A stretch of 42,500 nucleotides of DNA from Actinoplanes oryzae (GTDB taxonomy: Bacteria; Actinomycetota; Actinomycetes; Mycobacteriales; Micromonosporaceae), in the NCBI RefSeq assembly GCF_030757795.1, contig NZ_JAUQWH010000073.1, positions 1 to 42,500 on the forward strand. The letters run 5' to 3'. This document shows positions 38,107 to 42,500 of the stretch, one piece after another. Position 1 is the stretch's first letter. Every line of letters starts with the position of its first letter. The notes below the pieces were generated by a model that made no database searches, was not told the DNA's origin, and saw only the letters and a program-made list of their open reading frames with translations. The translations under genes and the position numbers were made by a program.

Positions 38107-39093
38107 TCAGTGCGTCTCTGTGCCGGCCTCGGCCTGCGCGCCGGGCGTCGCCTCGGTTGCTGCCTTGTCGTGGTCGCCCTTGCGGCGGTGCAGCGTGAAG
38201 GTCATGACCACCACGATCAGCGCGCCGACGATCAGGCCGAGGACGGCGCTGGCGACCGTGTTGACGAGCCAGCCGACCAGGCCGCCCAGCGGGCCGGTGG
38301 CGTCGTGCGCCGCCTCCTCGAGATGGTGCACCTGCTCGTAGAGGAAGTGCAGGCCGAGCTCGTCCGTGCCGACCAGCAGGATGTGGCCGCCGACCCAGAG
38401 CATCGCGGCGGTGCCGACGACCGTGAGGACGGTCAGCACCACGGGCATCGCCTTGACCAGCCCGCGGCCGAACGAGGCGACCGCCCCGGGCAGCTGGGAC
38501 AGGCGCAGCCCCGCGTCGTCCATCTTCACGATGAGGGCGACGGCGCCGTAGACGAGGACCGTCATGACCAGGGCGACGACCGCCAGGATCGCGAGGCGGG
38601 ACCAGAAGGGCTCGTCGATCACCTCGTTGAGGGTGATGACCATGATCTCGGCCGACAGGATCAGGTCGGTGCGCACCGCCCCGGAGATCAGGCTCTTCTC
38701 GTCCGTGGCCCGCTCGTCGGCGCCGTGTGCGTCGTGGTGGGCGACCTTGGCCCACACCTTCTCCGCGCCCTCGTAGCACAGGAAGGCGCCGCCCAGCATG
38801 AGGATCGGGGTGAGCAGCCACGGCACGAACTGGCTCAGCAGCAGCACCGCCGGCAGGATGATCAGGAACTTGTTGCGCAGCGACCCCAGCGCGATGCGCT
38901 TGATGATCGGCAGCTCGCGCTCGGCGGCCAGCCCGCGCACGTACTGCGGGGTCACCGCGGCGTCGTCGATCACGACGCCCGCTGCCTTGGCGCCGGCCTT
39001 CGCGGCGGCCGCGCCCACGTCGTCGAGCGAGGCCGTGGCGGCACGCGCCAGCACGGCGACGTCATCCAGCAGGGCTACGAGTCCACCGGCCAA
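38107..39093 (-). CDS. DUF808 (YedI-like) inner-membrane protein
   Basis: This protein has 328 residues. It starts AGGLVALLDDVAVLARAATA, then DDVGAAAAKAGAKAAGVVID, a nearly invariant opening of the DUF808 family. Several membrane helices follow: IILPAVLLLSQFVPWLLTPI near 77-96, AILAVVALVMTVLVYGAVAL near 165-190, two near 210-250, and one near 285-305. Further family marks are FLCYEGAEKV and DLILSAEIMVITL. Function is unknown, although relatives in E. coli are predicted transport-related proteins. TTG 39093 is used as start, with GAAGGA 7 nt upstream. It is divergent from the SGNH hydrolase gene. Confidence 0.9.
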   Translation of the reverse strand: MAGGLVALLDDVAVLARAATASLDDVGAAAAKAGAKAAGVVIDDAAVTPQYVRGLAAERELPIIKRIALGSLRNKFLIILPAVLLLSQFVPWLLTPILMLGGAFLCYEGAEKVWAKVAHHDAHGADERATDEKSLISGAVRTDLILSAEIMVITLNEVIDEPFWSRLAILAVVALVMTVLVYGAVALIVKMDDAGLRLSQLPGAVASFGRGLVKAMPVVLTVLTVVGTAAMLWVGGHILLVGTDELGLHFLYEQVHHLEEAAHDATGPLGGLVGWLVNTVASAVLGLIVGALIVVVMTFTLHRRKGDHDKAATEATPGAQAEAGTETH

Positions 39094-39149
39094 GGAGATC
39101 CTTCCAGAGAAGAGACGGCCGGGTCATTCTCGCGGCTTTTCCTGAACGG

Positions 39150-39175
39150 TGCCTGGAACTTTGCTGTACCAGGCA
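39150..39175. promoter_or_regulatory. TGCCTGG-N12-CCAGGCA inverted repeat in a divergent promoter region
   Basis: The perfect 7-bp arms (39150-39156 and 39169-39175) lie in the 170-bp gap between the divergent DUF808 and SGNH-hydrolase genes. The loop is AT-rich. It could be an operator for either gene. The rest of the gap is GC-rich with no further signal seen. Confidence 0.35.
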
Positions 39176-39263
39176 GGCGGCAGGGCGCCGGGCTGTCCTC
39201 GTTCGGGTGGCCGGGGGCCCGACGGTGGTGCGGGGGCAGTTGCCGGCACCGCAGAATCGGGCG

Positions 39264-40202
39264 GTGACGTGGGGGCTGGGGAACGCACGCCGGGCGATGA
39301 TCGCCGCGGTGCTGGCGACGGTGCTGCTGGACGGCGGGGCGGCCGCGGCGGCGCCGGGCGACCAGGCGCCGGGGGAGACGCTGCGGATCATGCCGCTCGG
39401 GGACTCGATCACGCGCGGGACGGGGACGCCGGGGCTCGGGTCGTACCGGGACGACCTGGCGATGCATCTGTCCGGTGCCGGGCTGCGGATGGACTTCGTC
39501 GGGTCGCAGCGCAACGGGACGACCGCCGACCGGGACCACGAGGGGCACGGCGGGGCCAGCATCGAGGAGCTGGGGGAGAAGGTCGACGGCTGGCTCGGCG
39601 AGTACGAGCCCGACGTGATCCTGCTGCACGCCGGCACGAACAACGTGACCCGGGGCGATGACGCGGCGACGATCGTGGCGAAGCTGGGCGTGCTGCTCGA
39701 TCAAGTGCGGGCGGCGCGGCCGGAGGCGTACGTCTTCGTGGCCCAGATCATTCTGTCGCGCGTGCCGGAGGAGGCGGAGACGGCGCAGGTCTACAACGCG
39801 CTCATCCCGGCGCTCGTGGCGAAACGGCAGGACAGCCGGATGATCGTCGTCGACCAGTCGAGCGTCACCGGAATCGATCTGCACGACCTGCGCCATCCCG
39901 ACCAGTTCGGGTACGAGAAAATGGCGTGGAACTGGTATCAGGCGCTGTCCCGCACGTTTCCGTTGCCGATCGAGTCGGGGCCGAACCCGTACCTGATGAC
40001 CGAGGCCCGCCGGTGCCTCGCCCAGCGGGTGATCGTCGACGGCGAGGTCAAGCACCGGACCGAGTGCCGGCAGTGGGTGCTGCGCGACCAGCCCGACGGC
40101 TCCCGCCAGTGGCAGACGCTGCGCCGCCGCGTGGTGCAGGTCGACGGCGAGCCGCGCGTCGTGGAGTACTGGACCGGCCCCGGTGACCTCCTGAACGTCT
40201 GA
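39264..40202 (+). CDS. secreted SGNH/GDSL-family hydrolase
   Basis: This protein has 312 residues with GTG 39264 as start (ATG 39297 is also possible). A signal peptide of about 35 residues (MIAAVLATVLLDGGAAAAAP) leads to the SGNH domain: block I IMPLGDSITRG with the nucleophile Ser, block III LLHAGTNNV, and block V DLRHPDQFGY with catalytic Asp/His. These esterases remove acetyl or other acyl groups from polysaccharides or lipids. About 80 residues after the domain (from PNPYLMTEARRCLAQ) form a small extra region with two Cys (RRCLAQ, TECRQW) of unknown role. It converges on the GH30 gene with a gap of 4 bp. Both could act on plant cell-wall polymers. Confidence 0.88.
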   Translation: MTWGLGNARRAMIAAVLATVLLDGGAAAAAPGDQAPGETLRIMPLGDSITRGTGTPGLGSYRDDLAMHLSGAGLRMDFVGSQRNGTTADRDHEGHGGASIEELGEKVDGWLGEYEPDVILLHAGTNNVTRGDDAATIVAKLGVLLDQVRAARPEAYVFVAQIILSRVPEEAETAQVYNALIPALVAKRQDSRMIVVDQSSVTGIDLHDLRHPDQFGYEKMAWNWYQALSRTFPLPIESGPNPYLMTEARRCLAQRVIVDGEVKHRTECRQWVLRDQPDGSRQWQTLRRRVVQVDGEPRVVEYWTGPGDLLNV

Positions 40203-40206
40203 GCCG

Positions 40207-41661
40207 TCACGCGCTCACGCCGGCGACCTCCAGGGTCTGCACGGACGCGGCGGGGCAGGCGAGCCGGACGGTCTTGCCGGTGAGGGTCACGTCGGTGCGG
40301 CGGGTGTAGCGGTCGGTGCCCGCCGGCACGGTCGTCCACCGGGTCACGCCGCCGGTGACCGTCGCGAAGGCGGACAGGTCGAAGGTGACCGTCTGCGCGG
40401 CGCCGGTGTTGACGGCCACGATGACCAGGCGCTTTCCCGCGGCGTCGTAGGCGGCTGCCGTGCTGCCGTCGGGCGTGCCGATGACGCGCATTCCCGGGCG
40501 GATGTGGCGGGTGAACTGCGCGAGGACGTGATATTTGACTTCGACTGCTCCCGGCGTACGCGAGGCGGGGTCGTATCTGATTGCGCCCCACCCGGCCGAG
40601 GGGTCCATCACCTGCCAGTAGACCCACGCGGTGGGGTGCAGCCACGTCCAGTCGAGACAGAGGTTCCTGGCCATGGTTAGTCCCGTGCCGTCGCTGTCGC
40701 CGGTCTCAGAGTTCCAGAGCACCTTGCCGGCCGCCCGGACGTCGTTGAACAGCAGGTCGCGCCGGCCGCCGCTGCCCTGATATCCGTGCACGTTGACCTG
40801 GCGTACGAGGCCGCGCGTCGTCGCGTCGAAACTGGCGAACGTGGTACGGGCCAGGTCGTAGCTGGTCTCGTCGGACGCGGACAGCCCGACGCCGGTGAGG
40901 CCCTGCGCGTCGAGGGCGCTGCGCGTGTGCGCCAGCACCGTCCGCTGGATGCTCGCGTCGATGTGGCAGCCCTCCTGCGTGCCGGTGTCGGTCCACCAGG
41001 CCGAGGAGGGCTCGTTGAACGGGTCGACCGTCCGGAACGTCACGCCCCAGTTGTCCCGGGCCCGCCGCGCGACTGCCGCGAGGTGGTAGCCGTGCTGCGC
41101 GTAGTTCCAGGACTGGAGATTGTTGCCGCCGCCGGCCGCCCCGGACGGATTGTGGTTCAGGCACATCCACCACATCGGCGAGTTGGCGAAGAGCTCGCTG
41201 ATCGCGCCGCGCTGCGTGGCCTTGACGAGGGCGGCGCGCAGGTTGGCGTCGGCGTTCCAGTTCCAGGCGCTGGAACCGGTGTCAGTGCTGTTCCAGTCCT
41301 GCCAGAAACCCTCGATCTGCTTGTACGCCGGGATGTTGGGCGACGCGGCCATGCTGCTGCCCGCGACCGTGTTCCAGCTGCAGGCGCCCAGGTTGTAGCG
41401 CGCGATGGTGAGCCCGAGTCCGGGCAGTGCCACCCCGTTGTAGGTCACCGCCTTCGTGGTGAAGAACAGATCCGCGAAGTCGTCCCGGTTCCCGAAGACG
41501 TTCGCCCACCAGGCGAGCGACGTGCCCCACCCCTCCCACGCGCCGAAGTCGGCGCCCGGCGTGAGGGCGACGGTGGCATCGGCGCGGGCGGCACCGGGGC
41601 CGGCCAGGGAACCCGCCACCGCGGCGCCGGCCGCCCCGAGGACAGCTCTTCGCGTGACCAT
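40207..41661 (-). CDS. Tat-exported GH30-family glycoside hydrolase, beta-1,6-galactanase-like
   Basis: This protein has 484 residues with a twin-arginine-like signal (TRRAVLGAAGAAVAGSLAGP) from ATG 41661. The (beta/alpha)8 domain begins GWGTSLAWWANVFGNRDDFA and includes ARYNLGACSWN, FANSPMWWMCLNHNPSG and DNWGVTFRTVDPFNEPSSAWW. Glu217 in DPFNEP is the acid/base candidate and Glu319 in LWNSETG the nucleophile, as in clan GH-A. A GH30-type side beta-sandwich follows (about 395-484). The SLAWWA and SPMWWMCLNHNPSG regions resemble endo-beta-1,6-galactanases that cut arabinogalactan-protein side chains. A TTGACA box is present upstream. Confidence 0.88.
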   Translation of the reverse strand: MVTRRAVLGAAGAAVAGSLAGPGAARADATVALTPGADFGAWEGWGTSLAWWANVFGNRDDFADLFFTTKAVTYNGVALPGLGLTIARYNLGACSWNTVAGSSMAASPNIPAYKQIEGFWQDWNSTDTGSSAWNWNADANLRAALVKATQRGAISELFANSPMWWMCLNHNPSGAAGGGNNLQSWNYAQHGYHLAAVARRARDNWGVTFRTVDPFNEPSSAWWTDTGTQEGCHIDASIQRTVLAHTRSALDAQGLTGVGLSASDETSYDLARTTFASFDATTRGLVRQVNVHGYQGSGGRRDLLFNDVRAAGKVLWNSETGDSDGTGLTMARNLCLDWTWLHPTAWVYWQVMDPSAGWGAIRYDPASRTPGAVEVKYHVLAQFTRHIRPGMRVIGTPDGSTAAAYDAAGKRLVIVAVNTGAAQTVTFDLSAFATVTGGVTRWTTVPAGTDRYTRRTDVTLTGKTVRLACPAASVQTLEVAGVSA

Positions 41662-41673
41662 GCCGGCAGTCTC

Positions 41674-41697
41674 GCCCAAGCAATCGACAGATGTCAA
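41674..41697 (-). promoter_or_regulatory. candidate promoter of the GH30 gene
   Basis: A perfect TTGACA lies on the minus strand at 41692-41697. A weak -10 (GAGACT) follows 18 bp later, ending about 7 nt before ATG 41661, so the message may be near-leaderless. The -35 overlaps the end of the upstream DUF998 gene. Confidence 0.4.
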
Positions 41698-42349
41698 TAT
41701 AAGGTCGCGCGCTCGTGCGGGGTTCGGCGCCCGCTCGCCGGCTCGTGCCCGACCACCCGGACGCTGAGACCGACGACCACGAGGACCAGCGCGAGCAGGA
41801 TGCGCTCGGCCACGCCGGAGTGCGGCAGCAGGTCGTCGCCGGCCAGCACCGCCTGCCCGTTGAGGGCGCCGAACGCCAGGCACGCCCCGAGCGCGGCCAG
41901 GCTCGCCCCGCGCAGGAGCCGCACCGGCGCCGGGCCGGGGAGCATGGCGCCGCGGCGAGGGGCTGCCACTTCCGCCACGAGCAGCTCGAACAGGGGCGGC
42001 AGGGCGGCCACCGGCGCGGCCCCGTAGCGGTGCACCATGGCGGCGTGATCGAGGGGCGCGCCGGGCGGGTTGGCGGGGAAGAGGGCGACCACGACCAGGG
42101 CCACGCACCAGGCCACGAGCAGGGCGGTGAGCAGCCGGGTCCGGGACAGCGCCGCGCGCACGCCCAGGCAGAGCGAGGCGCCGGCGGCCGCGAGGCAGCA
42201 GCACGAGACGGCCAGCAGGACGGCGCCGGGCAACGAGCGGACCGCGTCGCTGACCATCTCCCCCGGGGAGCCGACGGTGGCCAGCGTGCCGAGGCCAGCC
42301 ACCGTGGACAGCGCAGGAACAGCGTTGCCAACCGGTACCAGCGCGTCAT
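41694..42349 (-). pseudogene. DUF998 membrane protein gene with an apparent one-base deletion
   Basis: The main open frame (GTG 42302 to 41694, 202 codons) encodes a DUF998-like protein with about six helices and the family segment VVALFPANPPGAPLDHAAMV. It starts abruptly in STVAGLGTLATVGSPGEMVS. Directly upstream, in another frame, ATG 42349 encodes MTRWYRLATLFL, a fitting first half of a membrane helix, and overlaps the glycosyltransferase stop (ATGA). Adding one G near 42313 joins the two into MTRWYRLATLFL-ALSTVAGLGTL, a normal N-terminus. So the gene is either frameshifted or contains a sequencing error. If translated from GTG 42302 the first helix is truncated. Its function is unknown. 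Confidence 0.6.
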
Positions 42350-42500
42350 CGGACGGCCGCCGGTTGCCGCCGGATGGCGTACAACTGCTCGAAGGCCGCC
42401 ACCGTGCGGGCCTCGTCGTGCTGCTCCGCCACCGCGCGCGCCTCGCGACCCAGGGGCCCGGGCCCGCTCCGGATCGGAGAGCACCTCCAGCAACCGGGCG
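42346..42500 (-). pseudogene. C-terminal end of a GT4-type glycosyltransferase, with an apparent one-base insertion (partial)
   Basis: At the window edge one minus frame encodes RLLEVLSDPERARA, a typical C-terminal helix of group-1 glycosyltransferases. It then loses the pattern. A second frame continues it exactly as expected (GREARAVAEQHDEARTVAAF to TGA at 42346-42348). The shift lies in a C run at about 42452-42457, where removing one C restores ARALGREAR. The rest of the gene is outside the window. It may be a true frameshift or a sequence error. Confidence 0.6.

Noticed and set aside
1..42500. tRNA, rRNA, riboswitch, prophage, IS element or CRISPR array
   Set aside because: I looked for cloverleaf patterns, transposase motifs, flanking direct repeats and spaced repeats by eye and found none that I could support.

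Overview
The window is high-GC DNA with dense genes, many GTG starts, strong G/C third-position bias, Sec/Tat-exported proteins and actinobacterial families (DUF6230/DUF6114, MmyB-type XRE regulator, small two-domain laccase, subtilase with I9 propeptide). This indicates an actinobacterium with a mycelial, polymer-degrading lifestyle. A Micromonosporaceae member (Actinoplanes-like) is my best guess, but that is inference only. I saw no tRNA, rRNA, CRISPR array or intact insertion sequence.

Left part (1-11980). A small secreted protein and a PEP-mutase/isocitrate-lyase-type enzyme lie on the plus strand. Facing them is the most striking unit: five minus-strand genes (11670 down to 1634) that overlap or nearly touch. 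All five products carry export signals. They are a Tat-exported two-domain laccase; a 1290-residue ThuA / discoidin / glucose-sorbosone-dehydrogenase-like / PKD / DUF1080 protein; a type-1 copper cupredoxin with two Ig-like repeats; a bactofilin-like beta-helix protein; and a second PA14 / dehydrogenase-like propeller / CBM6 / DUF1080 protein. I read this as an extracellular sugar-oxidation and 3-keto-sugar cleavage system with copper proteins as electron acceptors. Upstream are a promoter and a CebR/LacI-type operator-like sequence.

Middle part (11980-28650). A YdcF-like gene converges on a minus-strand operon of flavin monooxygenase-like protein, O-methyltransferase, serine/threonine dehydratase and a YheO/DauR-type regulator. 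Then come an orphan pyruvate-dehydrogenase-type E1 alpha subunit, a STAS protein without the usual phospho-serine, a membrane protein, a gluconokinase-type FGGY kinase, and a GH120 beta-xylosidase with a clear promoter and a CGAA-N3-TTCG-type operator. A subtilase is followed after 5 nt by an unusual two-module histidine kinase and its NarL-type regulator. A membrane-anchored HtrA-like protease is followed by a proline-rich coiled-coil membrane protein and a decayed comB-like gene.

Right part (28650-42500). An SDR is divergent from an MmyB-type regulator. Next are a CPA1 Na+/H+ antiporter with a repetitive tail, an unknown Cys-containing protein with a 9-residue tandem repeat, a TPR-GGDEF diguanylate cyclase, an EamA transporter, a secreted protein divergent from a DUF6230-DUF6114 pair with a palindromic operator, a DUF808 membrane protein, an SGNH hydrolase and a Tat-exported GH30 beta-1,6-galactanase-like enzyme. 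At the right edge a DUF998 gene and the end of a glycosyltransferase each appear to carry a one-base frameshift.

Several plus- and minus-strand genes have a TANNNT -10 hexamer only 6-9 nt before the start codon, as expected for leaderless actinobacterial transcripts. Coordinates come from reading the sequence by eye, and all family assignments are by recognition, not by search.
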